Shown here piece after piece: positions 44,358-56,758 of a DNA stretch of 64,000 bases. The stretch covers positions 21,271,152-21,335,151 of the forward strand of contig CM055100.1 in the NCBI GenBank assembly GCA_029204225.1, given 5' to 3'. The position numbers and the translations under genes were made by a program. Position 1 is the stretch's first letter. Every line of letters begins with the position of its first letter. The stretch comes from Diphasiastrum complanatum (Eukaryota; Streptophyta; Lycopodiopsida; Lycopodiales; Lycopodiaceae). The notes below the pieces were generated by a model. That model had not been told where the DNA came from. It did not search any database and saw only the letters and a program-made list of their open reading frames with translations.

Positions 44358-46861
44358 TAACAATAGAACTTTGATCCAACTTTAGAATGATCTCCATCCT
44401 AAGTATAGATCTTCTTTCTAAGGTTCTAAAGTATCTTTCATAATTGATATAGAGAATAGTGTCCAAATTGGATGCTTCACTATTTCTTACATCAATTTTA
44501 CACATCAAGATATAACTAGAACATGAAGAACCAAATAGAATGTGAATGAAATGATTCCTCCATGTTTCAAACTTTGAACTTTCTGGAAAATTACAGCAAC
44601 CAAACAATAAATGTGAGTGATGACCATTTGCTTGCTTGTCTCCTCCAACTTTGTCCTTTCTTGATATGTCTCCACCATAAAACTCCATGAATGAGTCTCC
44701 ATCTCCATCTTGCCACAAGAAACCATCAAACCTTGGAAATCCATGAGTAGGTGAGTACATTAATGATGCAAAATCCAGCACCACATGACTCCATAAACCA
44801 AGTAGGTTGCACTAGTCCATCTTCAAGATCTACCTGACACAAGAAAATGACCATGAATTCACCAAAAATTGACAATCTCCAAGTATTGGCGCCAAGTAGC
44901 TCAATACTTGAGAACTTGATCATGAATGAGTGATATAATGAGCCTCCATTAGCCTCATTTCCATCAGCAAAGCCAGCCAAGAATGCTAGTACAACTTCAA
45001 CAATAAGATATTGCAAGACAATGTAGCTAGTTTGTCCATATCTTGACAATTTGCACACATCCACATGAAATAGCTCAAACATGAGATAGAACAAGTAAAG
45101 TAAACCTGAACAACACTTCCTTGCTGCTCCTTTGACCTTACTTGAGTCTTCAATAATCTGCAAAAACAGATCCATAACATCTTTGCCAAATAACCTTCCT
45201 TTGATGCTCTTGACTAGCTCCAAATTGCCACCTTTCCTTTTGTGTTGTTGAAGCCCTTTGAGACCAACCTCTTGATCTTCCTCTTGATCATCAAAGTCAT
45301 TGAACAAACTTTGTTTTCCAGATCCATTACTTGCTTTTCCAGTATGAAAACCATAAGAACCAATATCCACTTGCATAGCATCATCTACATAAGAAAATTC
45401 TCCAAAACATGTGAGTAAAGCAAAGTGTGTCGCTTCCACTTGCTTACCTTTCTCTTGATCATCAAAGATATCAAAGATATGAATATCTTCAGACCTGAAC
45501 CTCTGAAAATACTCCCACTTAAACATATGATCTAGATCCAACAAGATCTCATCAATGCTTGATCTCGAATTTCTACAAAGGTTAGTGAAAACAATGTCAC
45601 CAATGTCACCATCATAAATCAAAAGATAGATTCCAAACTTTCCATCCAACATGAAGTGGAGTAGGTGAAGATGAGTATCAAACCTAATAAATTCAGCCCT
45701 CTTGAGCACATACAAAACCTCAATAAGCTCACCAATGAGATCTCCCTTGTCTTGAAGAAATTGCCTCTCGATTTGTTCCATGTAGTCTTCTCCAACCAAC
45801 CTTTTGCCATCTTGATCATGAGTGATCAATTCACAATCATAGAATCCTTTGAGTTGATGAAGATATGTGAGATCCATGCCTTGGATCTTCCCAAGAACCA
45901 ATCTTCCATTGCTCTTTCCTTCATAAGACTCCCTCTTAATGATTGCATCATAAGAAGTAGAAACCTCAAACACAATAGAAGCCATGAAAAATATGATTAG
46001 TACCTTCAACATAAGGATGATTGAAGTACTCTCTTTTTTCAAACAAGAACTTCTAATCAATGTTTTAGGTAATGAATCATATGATAATGACTCTTCCTCA
46101 CTATCATTCACAATGACATCATTCAAAGTACATCCTACTTTGAACTCTTCACATACTTCTCTTCTTCTTGACTTGTGACTATCTCCCTCACTAAGTCTCT
46201 TGATAGAACCATTTGATCTACTCTCTTTATGAAGACATGTGACTCCACTTGCTGGAAAAATGACTTTCTTGGACTCATCACAAAAGAATGTAGAAGAACC
46301 ACCTCCTTCATGCATGCACCTAGCAACATCTTTTGACATATGATCAAAGAAATCATTAACAACAATCTTGTCCAAGGAAGAACCTTCACCTCCATTGATG
46401 AAGTTAGCTCTTTCCTTACCTTTTGCATGCTTGCACTTGCCATGAAGGACCATTGAAACACCATCATTATCCTCAAGACTAGCCAAGTTAGCACAAAGAT
46501 GAACATCTCCAAGAAGCATATTAGATCTTGACCTAGATCTAGCATAAGGAAGCTTGTTAGACTTTGCATAAGATCCACCAATCTTATTGATGCTAAAAGG
46601 TAACTTTGGAAAGTTGAGACCAATCTCCTTTTCTATTCCATCCTTTTTGTTAGCCATAACAAAAGCATCAAGCTTGAAAAGTCTACCTTGTCTATTGCCC
46701 CTAGCAACCAAGATTTCTTCCTTTGTAATGAAACAAGCATCACCCCCAAACTTTACCATGTATCCTTTCTCTATCATTTGACCAACAATTATCAAATTCT
46801 TTGAAAGTGAAGGAATATAAAGAACACCATCAAGTCTTGCTTTCCTATTGTAGAGAGACAA
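44358..46861 (-). CDS. V1 unknown reading frame replacing integrase/RT (711 aa plus out-of-frame tail)
   Basis: The long frame is 46861-44726; a shifted frame continues to about 44360 (GFPRFDGFLWQDGDGDSFME...). Residues 10-70 are ordinary post-protease copia sequence (LDGVLYIPSLSKNL). Residues 98-120 keep a vestige of the integrase zinc region (SNKLPYARSRSRS, cf. Z SHRLPYTRSISRS), and 121-142 a vestige resembling Z LCANF...VVLEGK. Residues about 474-496 match the Z integrase-RT linker (GKQV...FALLTCFGEFSYVDDA). Between and beyond these lies sequence I do not recognise, including a membrane-like hydrophobic stretch at about 279-300 and further hydrophobic segments at about 585-632. No DDE or YVDD motif remains. 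The frame is open over 2.1 kb. The first codons are frame-shifted relative to gag by a one-base loss at about 46865. Confidence 0.7.
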
Positions 46862-47910
46862 ATAGGAATTGAACCAATACCTTCAATCACACACTCACCA
46901 CCATTGGCCATGTGAATTGCTTTCTTGGCTCCATCATAAGTGACCAAAGAAGTAAAGAACTCCTTGTGACTAGTCATGTGTGAGCTAGCTCCACTATCAA
47001 TCCACCATGAATCTTTGTCACCTTCACTTGATATTGGACTTGAAGAACACATAAAAAGAGAATCACCACCACCTAGATCCTCATCATTAGTAATAAAGTT
47101 GATTTGCTTGCTACCTTCATCTCTTTGCTTCTTCAAACAATTATTTGCAAAATTCCCTTTGATTCCACAATAAAAGCATTTCAACTTAGACTTATCTTTC
47201 TTTTTGCCAAAAGACGAAGTCTCACCTTGATCTTGCCCTTTAGACCACTTGCCTTTGCCTTTGCCCTTGAACTTGCCTTTGATGAACATAGCATCCTCTT
47301 CATAATGAGATGTTGATGTAGATCCACCTCCTCTTGATTGAAGCCTATACTCCTCATTCACCAAGATCTCTTGCAAATCCACAATACTTGGCAAAGTCTT
47401 TTGAATAGCAAAACTTTGAACAAGATTAGCATGATCATCCAACAAGCCATTAAGTATAACTTGAACAAGCTCTACTTCCTTAATGCTTTCATCAATACAT
47501 GCTAACTCATCATTGAATGCTTTAACCCTCAAAACAAAATCATGAGTACTCTCTTCCTTCTTTTGCAAACTTTGAAAGATTTGCCTCCTAAGAGTAAGCA
47601 CTCTTGATGTAGACTTGGATTCATAAAGCTTCTTCAAAGCTTCCCAAGCTTCCAAAGATGATGTGCACTTACCAACTTCCTTGAGAAGTTCATTGGTAGC
47701 ATTCGTCTTAATCATGTGTAGAGCTTTATTTGCTCTCGTGTCATACCTCACTTGATCTTGAGGTGCTTGAGGTATCTCCTCCACACCTTCAAAAATCTCC
47801 ATCAACTCATTCATCTCCAATAAGGACTCCATCCTCACCTTCCAAGTAGAATAGTTGATTGAGGTATGCCTATCATTGCTCTCCAACATAAATCCACCAC
47901 TTGTAGCCAT
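46862..47910 (-). CDS. V1 Gag and protease
   Basis: The ATG at 47910 gives MATSGGFMLESNDRHTSINY STWKVRMESLL, very close to Z Gag; an in-frame upstream ATG at 47979 is less likely. The UBN2 region is intact (ALHMIKTNATNELLKEVGKC, LRVKAFNDELACIDES). The zinc knuckle reads CFYCGIKGNFANNC (about 47180-47139), with Asn where the zinc-binding His belongs. The protease keeps SWWIDSGASSHMTSHKEF (about 47010-46955). The frame ends in an out-of-frame tail at 46792. Comparison with V2, which reads straight through, shows that a single base is missing near 46865. The product would be Gag plus a protease lacking its last part. Confidence 0.85.
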
Positions 47911-48500
47911 GTTGAAGTGACCTGATCTTCTTCTTTCAACATGTTCCAATGCACAAAGCACTCTCTTGAATGTCAACAAATGAACTCAAGAAGAAATCAC
48001 AAAGATATGGAACCTCTCAAATCTCTTCTAGCACCTCTAACTAGAAAATCAACATATAGAATAGTGAAATCTTGATCAACCTATGATCTATCCTCAATAT
48101 AATGATTCTTGCCACTTTCTAATATTGAAACAAACTCAAATAAAGTTCAGTAACCTCACAAACTAGAGATCCAATCAAAATTAGGGTTTTGACAAAATCA
48201 CAAAAAATTGAATATCTCAAATTCTACATGCAATTTCTAGAGACTTGGTATATCTTCTTGTAGACTCCAATGAGACCTTTCTAATGCACCAAAAATTATC
48301 CAATTCCATTAAGCCAAGTGCGAAATCGGAATTGATCAAGTATATAACCCTATATTGAGTGTTGACCTACAAAAGATCAATTCTACACATGCAAAAATGC
48401 TGATTTTTGAGTAGAGATCAATCTAGCATGCTCTAGCATTGGTAACTCCTCCAAAATCCTTGCTAAAGATGGCTGATCCTTTCATAACCTAAAACACAAT

Positions 48501-49167
48501 AGCTCTGATACCATGTGAAGGATTTCAGATCATTCAAGATCCAATCCAAGTCCCAAATCTTTGGTTACAATAAGGAACAAACCAACAATCCTACCAATGT
48601 AGAAAAATCGGCATCTACATACAAAATGAGATGCAAACTCTAAGAGATATTGATCAAACATGAACCAGAACATAAAATATGTTTTTTTTCCGTAAAATTA
48701 CAGTACCCTACTGTATTTCACACGTGTGGAGCCGAAAATCACAATAAATGATCATTCTACACACAAGATTGCAAGATAACACCAAGATAGTGCACCAATG
48801 AGTAGTAGAACCCAAAGAGAACTATGTATAATGATGAAATGAGAGATAGAAGAGAGAAGATGTGTCTCTCCACGAGTTACATCCTTTTATAGAGTTTCCA
48901 AACCCTATTTGGCCACTTGGCTTTCCCTCCAAAATGTAAACCCTACTATTTTTGGGTCTAGATTCAATGTACCCAAAGTTCAAATTTGAATCTCTCTCAA
49001 ACTCGACTACCAACTTTCCCACACTTTCCAAAAGTGTTTATTGAATGTATTTTGAACTAATATAACTTCAAAAAGTTTATCTCTAAGTCTAAAATGAGTT
49101 TTGGCCTCTTATTGACAATTTACCAAAATGTGACTAAACTAGACTAAACTAGCTGAAATCCCTCACA
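48501..49167 (-). repeat. V1 primer site and 5' LTR (654 bp)
   Basis: The primer site is 48513-48501 (TGGTATCAGAGCT on the minus strand). The LTR is 48514-49167 with mirrored tips, TGTGAAGGATTTCA and TGAAATCCCTCACA. Minus-strand CTATAAAAGG at 48893-48902 is a good core promoter. CACACGTGTG is at 48719-48728. The leader to gag is 47911-48500. Confidence 0.9.
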
Positions 49168-49172
49168 ACTTC

Positions 49173-50089
<917 letters not shown>

Positions 50090-50094
50090 CATGT

Positions 50095-50829
50095 TGATGA
50101 TTTCACACATGTGGATTGTCCACAACATGTACTTGTGATCTCCTAAGGTGTGTAGATGCACCAAGATCAAGACTAGATTGAGATTCAAGATCAATCTTAG
50201 ATCCTGCAAAAACACACTACTACATGCATTCAATCACTTCCAACTCTCAGTCACACATGTGGGAAGTATTAAAAAATTATTCTAAGTAAAAACAGGCTGC
50301 TCTCCTTGGGTAGCGAGATAAAAACCATCATGAGCTCTCAGGTAGAGAGAGAAAGCTAGAAATCCAATAACACTCAAAATCCACACAATCACCAAATTAA
50401 TTAAATCCAAAATGAGGAGTACAATGATACTAGTAGATCCAGGAGCTACCACTATGCTTAACTATGATTGGACCACACTTTGTCACCTCTTAATCCTATT
50501 GGACCATTGATCCATGCACCTCTTAATTCTATTGGACTATATTCAAGCACACCTCAAATTCCTATTGGACCTCACATGGTTCCACCTCTAAATCCTATTG
50601 GACCTCTTAGAATTCATCAAACAAAGATATTACACTTGTCTACACTCTAATTGGCACGAGTTTAGCCTCTTTCTCTATTTTGGCTCAATAGTGGCATTAC
50701 AAGTGGAAATGCATAATTTGCCATCCATGCCATATTTGTTCCTATCAACATCCTACACCTAGATGCTTGATGTAAAAAAAACATAAGACCCCTATATCTA
50801 ACATAGATTATCTTTTTCAATTCTTCACA
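50095..50829 (-). repeat. Y1 3' LTR (735 bp)
   Basis: Minus strand TGTGAAGAATTGAAAAAG at 50829 to ATCATCA at 50095. It contains four to five spaced units with CCTATTGGACC (minus-strand CCAAT boxes) at about 50466-50615, and decayed CACACATGTG motifs (CpG lost) at about 50104 and 50250. Confidence 0.9.
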
Positions 50830-50843
50830 CTCCTCCTAAAAAA
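50830..50843 (-). promoter_or_regulatory. Y1 polypurine tract
   Basis: The minus strand reads TTTTTTAGGAGGAG up to the LTR TGTGAAG. A second copy of this tract plus the first LTR bases lies at about 52749-52771, as part of the duplication. Confidence 0.8.
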
Positions 50844-52748
50844 TTATCTTTGAAGATTTAAGCATTGATCTTGATATAACTCCAAGATTAGATCTATGCT
50901 TGATGAAAGCACTTTTGCTCAAAGGCTTGGTGAGTAGATCCGCAATACAAGAGGACGAGTTGACATGCTCCAAATAGATTTCTCCTCCAATAAACTTTTC
51001 TCTCACAAAATGGTGTGCCACTTCTATGTGCTTGCTTCTTGCATGAAATATGGGATTATTGGCAAGAGCTTGGGCCGAGATGTTATCACACTTGATCATT
51101 GGTAGATCGTCTTCCTTGATGCACTTTAGCTCCATTAATAACCTTTTGATCCAAAGCACATCTTTGGTAGTTGTAGTGAGTGCTTTGTTGTACTCGGCCT
51201 CACATGAAGAGAGAGATATAGTATCTTGCTTTTTGGAAAGCCAAGATATTAGATTGCCTCCAAAAAAGATAGTGTATGCACTAATAGACTTTCGGTCCAT
51301 CTTGTCACTTGCAAAGTCCGAATCCGAGTAGCCAACAATGGATAGATCTTCACTTTTATAAAGTAGACCATAATCACAAGATGAAGATACATATCTTAGA
51401 ATCCTCTTGGCCATCTTCCAATGATGGATCTTAGGATCTTGCATAAATTGACTCAATTTGTGCACACAAAAACTTACATCGGGCCTAGTAATAGTAAGCC
51501 AAATCAAGGAGCCTACAAGACTCCTAAAAAGTGTGATGTCCTCAAAGGATCTTTCATCACCTTTATTAGGATCTTTTACAATCTGCTCCATTGGAGTATC
51601 TATGCTCTTAGAATTTTCCATATGGAATGTTTTCAACATAGAGTGAGCATATCTATATTGGCATATAAAGACATGATTTTCATAAAAATCAATTTCTAGG
51701 CCTAGGAGGTAATGTATCTCTCCTAGATCTTGCATTTTAAACTCACATCCAAGTGCTAGCTTAGTTTCATCAACTAGCTTGATACAACTTCCACAAAGAA
51801 TAATGTCATCAACAAAAATTAGAAGAATGACAATATTGCTATCAACAAACTTTAGATACATGGAAGGATCATAGTCACTAAGAGTAAATCCTAGTGAGAT
51901 AAGAAAAGAATTAAGTCTTGAATACCATGATCTTGGTGCTTGCTTGAGTCCATAAAGACTTTTGAAGAGCAAGCACACTTTGGACTCATCCTTGATGAAT
52001 CCTTGAGGTTGTTCCATATAGATCTCCTCCTCAAGATAACCATTTAGAAAAGCATTGGGTACATCTAATTGGAACACCTTCCACTTAAAAAAACAAGCAA
52101 GAGAAATAAGAATTCTTATTGTCACCATCTTTGCAATGGGTGCAAAGGTCTCCTCATAATCAAGGCCATGGATTTGAGCAAATCCTTTGGCACATAATCT
52201 TGCTTTATACTTGTTGATGGTGCCATCATGATTGAACTTGATCCGAAATACCCACTTGCAACCAATCACATGCTTGTTGGATGGAGAATCCACAAGCTCC
52301 CAAGTATTGTTGGTGATCAATGCATCATACTCTTGCTTCATGGCATCATACCACTCCTTGGTATTGAGTGCCTCTTGTACATTCTTTGGCTCTTCATGAG
52401 AGACATAAAAAACATAATTAGTGGAATCATGATCCACTTGTTTGCCTTTGTCAACATATGAGAGCCTCTTAGGCTCGGATCTATCTCTCATGGATCTTCT
52501 TGGTGAGAAAATCCGAGGAGAGTCTTCTTCAAATCTCAACCCCATCACATCATGATTGTCTTCAGAATCAATAATTGGTGATGCATCCATAGACTTCTTG
52601 ATCTTGGCCTCTTCAAAAGATGAGTGTTGATCTTCATGAAAGACAACATCTCTACTTTCAATAACTTGAGAAGCAGAGAGTATAAAGACTCTATAGGCCT
52701 TCTTGATGGATGAGTATCCAACCATGATCACTTTGCATGCACTAGGAT
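50836..52748 (-). pseudogene. Y1 pol 3' half, duplicated copy A (639-codon frame)
   Basis: Open from the end of integrase (GYSSIKKAYRVFILSASQVI) through the RT: EYDALITNNTWELVD, CKWVFRIKFNHDGTINKYKA, KVFQLDVPNAFLNGYLEEEI, SLYGLKQAPRSWYSRLNSFL and active site LIFVDDIIL (FVDD for the usual YVDD). RNase H follows (GYSDSDFASDKMDRKSISAY; SSCEAEYNKALTTTTK carries an extra residue). The frame ends at 50836 beside the purine tract. It lacks the front of pol because it is a duplicate of 54670-52747. It is free of frameshifts, unlike copy B, but cannot be expressed as a normal polyprotein. Confidence 0.85.
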
Positions 52749-54670
52749 TCTTCACACTCCTCCTAAAAAATTATCTATGAAGATTTAGGCATTGATCTTT
52801 ATATAACTCCAAGATTAGATCTATGCTTGATGAAAGCACTTTTGCTCAAAGGCTTGGTGAGTAGATCCGCAATACAAGAGGACGAGTTGACATGCTCCAA
52901 ATAGATTTCTCCTCCAATAAGCTTTTCTCTCACAAAATGGTGTGCCACTTCTATGTGCTTGCTTCTTGCATGAAATATGGGATTATTGGCAAGAGCTTGG
53001 GCCGAGATGTTATCACACTTGATCATTGGTAGATCATCTTCCTTGATGCACTTTAGCTCCATTAATAATCTCTTGATCCAAAGCACCTCTTTGGTAGTTG
53101 TCGTGAGTGCTTTGTACTCGCCCTCACATGAAGAGAGAGATATAGTATCTTGCTTTTTGGAAAGCCAAGATATTAGATTGCCTCCAAGAAAGATAGTGTA
53201 TGCACTAATAGACTTTCGGTCCATCTTGTCACTTGCAAAGTCCGAATCCGAGTAGCCAACAATGGATAGATCTTCACTTTTATAAAGTAGACCATAATCA
53301 CAAGATGAAGATACATATCTTAGAATCCTCTTGGCCATCTTCCAATGATGGATCTTAGGATCTTGCATAAATTGACTCAATTTGTGCACACAAAAACTTA
53401 CATCGGGCCTAGTAATAGTAAGCCAAATCAAGGAGCCTACAAGACTCCTAAAAAGTGTGATGTCCTCAAAGGATCTTTCATCACCTTTATTAGGATCTTT
53501 TACAATCTGCTCCATTGGAGTATCTATGCTCTTAGAATTTTCCATATGGAATGTTTTCAACATAGAGTGAGCATATCTATATTGGCATATAAAGACATGA
53601 TTTTCATAAAAATCAATTTCTAGGCCTAGGAGGTAATGTATCTCTCCTAGATCTTGCATTTTAAACTCACATCCAAGTGCTAGCTTAGTTTCATCAACTA
53701 GCTTGATACAACTTCCACAAAGAATAATGTCATCAACAAAAATTAGAAGAATGACAATATTGCTATCAACAAACTTTAGATACATGGAAGGATCATAGTC
53801 ACTAAGAGTAAATCCTAGTGAGATAAGAAAAGAATTAAGTCTTGAATACCATGATCTTGGTGCTTGCTTGAGTCCATAAAGACTTTTGAAGAGCAAGCAC
53901 ACTTTGGACTCATCCTTGATGAATCCTTGAGGTTGTTCCATATAGATCTCTTCCTCAAGATAACCTTTAGAAAAGCATTGGATACATCTAATTGAAACAC
54001 CTTCCACTTAAAGAAACAAACAAGAGAAATAAGAATTCTTATTGTCACCATCTTTGCAACGGGTGCAAAGTTCTCCTCATAATCAAGGCCATGGATTTGA
54101 GCAAATCCTTTGGCACATAATCTTGATTTATACTTGTTGATGGTGCCATCATGATTGAACTTGATTCGAAATACCCACTTGCAGCCAATCACATGCTTGT
54201 TGGATGGAGGATCCATAGGCTCCCAAGTATTGTTGGTGATCAATGCATCATACTCTTGCTTCATGGCATCATACCACTCCTTGGTATTGAGTGCCTCTTG
54301 TACATTCTTTGGCTCTTCATGAGAGACATGAAAAACATAATTAGTAGAATCAAGATCCAATTGTTTGCCTTTGTTAACATATGAGAGCCTCTTAGGCTCG
54401 AATCTATCTCTCATGGATCTTCTTGGTGAGAAAAGCCGAGGAGAGTCTTCTTCAAATCTTGACCCCATCACATCATGATTGTCTTCAGAATCAATAATTG
54501 GTGATGCATCCATAGACTTCTTGATCTCGGCCTCTTCAAAAGATGAGTGTTGATCTTCATGAAAGACAACATCTCTACTTTCAATAACTTGAGAAGTAGA
54601 GAGTATAAAGACTCTATAGGCCTTCTTGGTGGATGAGTTTCAACCATGATCCCTTTGCATGCACTAGGAT
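52749..54670 (-). pseudogene. Y1 pol 3' half, original position, copy B
   Basis: Same content as copy A and nearly identical, but continuous with integrase upstream. A one-base loss near 53970 (CAAGATAACC-TTTAG) breaks the frame inside RT, at AFLK versus AFLNG. RNase H reads SSCEGEYKALTTTTK. The RT active site is also FVDD. It ends at a copy of the purine tract and the first LTR bases. Those join directly to copy A at 52747-52748, with two bases (AT) shared between the joined sequences. Confidence 0.85.
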
Positions 54671-55850
54671 CTTCCTTTTTCCTTGTTTCCAAGGGAATAT
54701 GGACAAAGCGTATGCATCCAAAAACTCTAAGGTGATCAACCTTAGGCTTCTTCAAATATAAGATCTCATATGGTGACTTTCCTCCAAGAGCTATATGTGG
54801 GAGCCTATTGCAAAGATAATTTGCACAATTAATGGCTTCTCCCCAAAAATCTTTGGCAAAGATGCCTCAATTCTCATAGATTTTGCACATTCACATAGAG
54901 ATCTATTCTTGCTCTCGGCCACTCCATTTTGAGATGGAGAGTAGGCACAAGAAAAATCTCTTTTGATGCCTTCAAGCTCACAAAAATCTTAAAATTTACT
55001 AGAGATATATTCACCACCTCCATCACTTCTAAGAGCTTTAATCTTGAATGAGAATTGCTTCTCTACATAAGCTTTGAAAATAAGGAAATGATCAAACACC
55101 ATAGATTTAGAAGCAAGAAGATATATCCAAGTGAATCTCGTGAAATCATCGATGAAAGTAACAAAAAAAGTGGCTCCTCCCTTGCTTGTAGTTGATGAGA
55201 AATGCACATCCAAGTGGATTAACGCCAAAGTATGCCTGCTTTTGATAGAAGACCTTGTAAATGGCTTTTTGTGAGATTTAGCAATAGCACAAGCCTCACA
55301 AGGCTTGATCTTCTTGGAGAATGACTTTGGCAAGCCAATAGCTTTGGCTTCTTTGATCATAGAGAGCATGGATTTGTAGTTGGGATGTCCCAACCTCCTA
55401 TGCCATAATTCCTCCATAAAGATCTTGTTCACAAGAGCAACATTACAAGCATTCACATACTCATTTGGATCTAGTTTATAGATGCCTCCAAATCTGTATC
55501 CTAATGCAAGTATCTCATCATTCTTCTCGATAGTTCAAATATCAACATTGAATTTTACATCAAGGCCATTATCAAGCAATTGGCCAACACTAATAAGATT
55601 CTTGGTAAGCTTAGGTACATAAAAAACTTTAGAGAGAGAAAGAACTTTAGAGGATGCAAGCTTCAAGGGAATGTTCCATATGCCTTCAATAGGACATTCA
55701 AAATCATTAGCTATGTATATTGATTTCTTGACTCCATCATAAGGTGCAATAGAAGAGAAAGAGTCCTTGGAGCTACACATATGTGAAGAGGCTCCACTAT
55801 CAATATACCATAGGCCGTCCTTCTTGAAAGGAGTAGATGAGAAACTAGAG
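54671..55850 (-). pseudogene. Y1 protease-integrase
   Basis: Reading leftwards: protease GLWYIDSGASSHMCSSKDSF (about 55830-55760), NLISVGQLLDNGLD, GAG-pre-integrase EELWHRRLGHPNYKSM (about 55415), CEACAIAKSHKKPFTRS, integrase core LIHLDVHFSS (the first catalytic region reads HLD where Y2 has HSD), FIDDFTRFTWIYLL and ALRSDGGGEY. The Glu region (NGVAESKNR-like on the minus strand near 54920) and the C-terminal segment with KPKVDHLRVFGCIRF (54755) follow. Breaks lie near 55500, 54990 and 54660. Confidence 0.82.
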
Positions 55851-55851
55851 A

Positions 55852-56758
55852 CTATAAGAGATCCCTCTCCATCACTTGCAATAGTGTCTTCCTTCTCATT
55901 GGTAATGTTGGCTTGCTTGAGTTAATTCTTCTTCTTGAAGCAATTGGTGGCATAATGGCCTTTCTTGCCTCAATAAAAGCACTTGATCTTCTTCTTCTTG
56001 AGCTTGGACGATGTAGCATTAGAGGAATCATCTTACTCCTCATCTTTGCCTTTAGATTTGACTTTGTCCTTGCTTGAGGATTGTTGATGTTGGTTCTTGC
56101 TCCTCCCTTTGTGATTATCCTTGGCAAAGAGAGCTTTGCCATCATTATGAGTGAGATAGAGCTTGTCCATCCTCAAGAGCTTGTACTCTTGTCTTGATTC
56201 TTCTGAAATTAGCACACTTTGGAGAGCCTCCAAACTTGGTAGCTCCTCCTTAATGTCATAGGATTGGACAAGGTTATCAAATTCACTTCTCAAGCCATTG
56301 AGAATGACTTGAACTAGCTCATTTTGATTGATGAAATCACCAATACAAGCAAGTCCTCTATGAATATCTTTTACTCTCAAAACATAACTTGATGCACTCT
56401 CATCACTCTTTTGGCTACTTTGAAAGATTTGTTTCCGAAGAGTGAGAAGTCAAGAGGTATTCTTAGCCTCATAGATAGTCTTGAGACAATCCCAAGCTTC
56501 TTTGGTTGTTGTACAAGTACCTATCTCCCTCAATATCTCATTAGAGACATTTATCTTAATGTAGTGGAGAGCCATCCTAGCTCTCTTTTTGTATTTTTGA
56601 ACCTCTTGAAGAACTTGTGGTTCTTCTTCATGTCCAAGAACTATGTCCATCATGTCTTGAAGGATCAAGATGTACTCCATCCTCAGTTTCCAAATTGAAA
56701 AGTTTGAAGTGGACAATCTTTCACTTGGTTCCAACAAGGATGAACCCATTGAAGACAT
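55852..56758 (-). pseudogene. Y1 gag
   Basis: The start at 56758 (MSSMGSSLLEPSERLSTSNF) matches Y2. The UBN2 region follows (ALHYIKINVSNEILREIGTC). A stop near 56450 (Arg to stop in SRLLTL) and another near 56033 (EEDD region) break it. The zinc-knuckle region near 55930-55985 is damaged: the second Cys codon reads as Glu/Gln or stop (Y2 has CFYCGKKGHYATNC). Not functional. Confidence 0.82.

Larger units (their letters stand above)
44164..49172 (-). mobile_element. Copia V1, non-autonomous element with replaced pol
   Basis: Flanked by ACTTC on both sides (44164-44168 and 49168-49172). On the minus strand it has a 654 bp 5' LTR, a Met-type primer site, a leader, Z-like gag-protease, then an unknown region of about 2.2 kb, and only about 190 bp of 3' LTR. 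It lacks a recognisable integrase core, RT and RNase H, so it depends on enzymes from elsewhere; Z-like elements are candidates because their Gag is similar. A second, opposite-orientation copy (V2, 60095-62012) has the same architecture. Confidence 0.9.

Noticed and set aside
44726-46861. Idea that the V unknown frame is an envelope-like gene because of hydrophobic segments
   Set aside because: It lies in the middle of the pol position rather than after RNase H. No signal peptide, cleavage site or coiled coil could be shown, so only an unknown function is claimed.
46792-46865. Programmed frameshift between V1 gag-protease and the downstream frame
   Set aside because: V2 reads through the same place in one frame, and V1 lacks one base there, so a simple mutation explains it.
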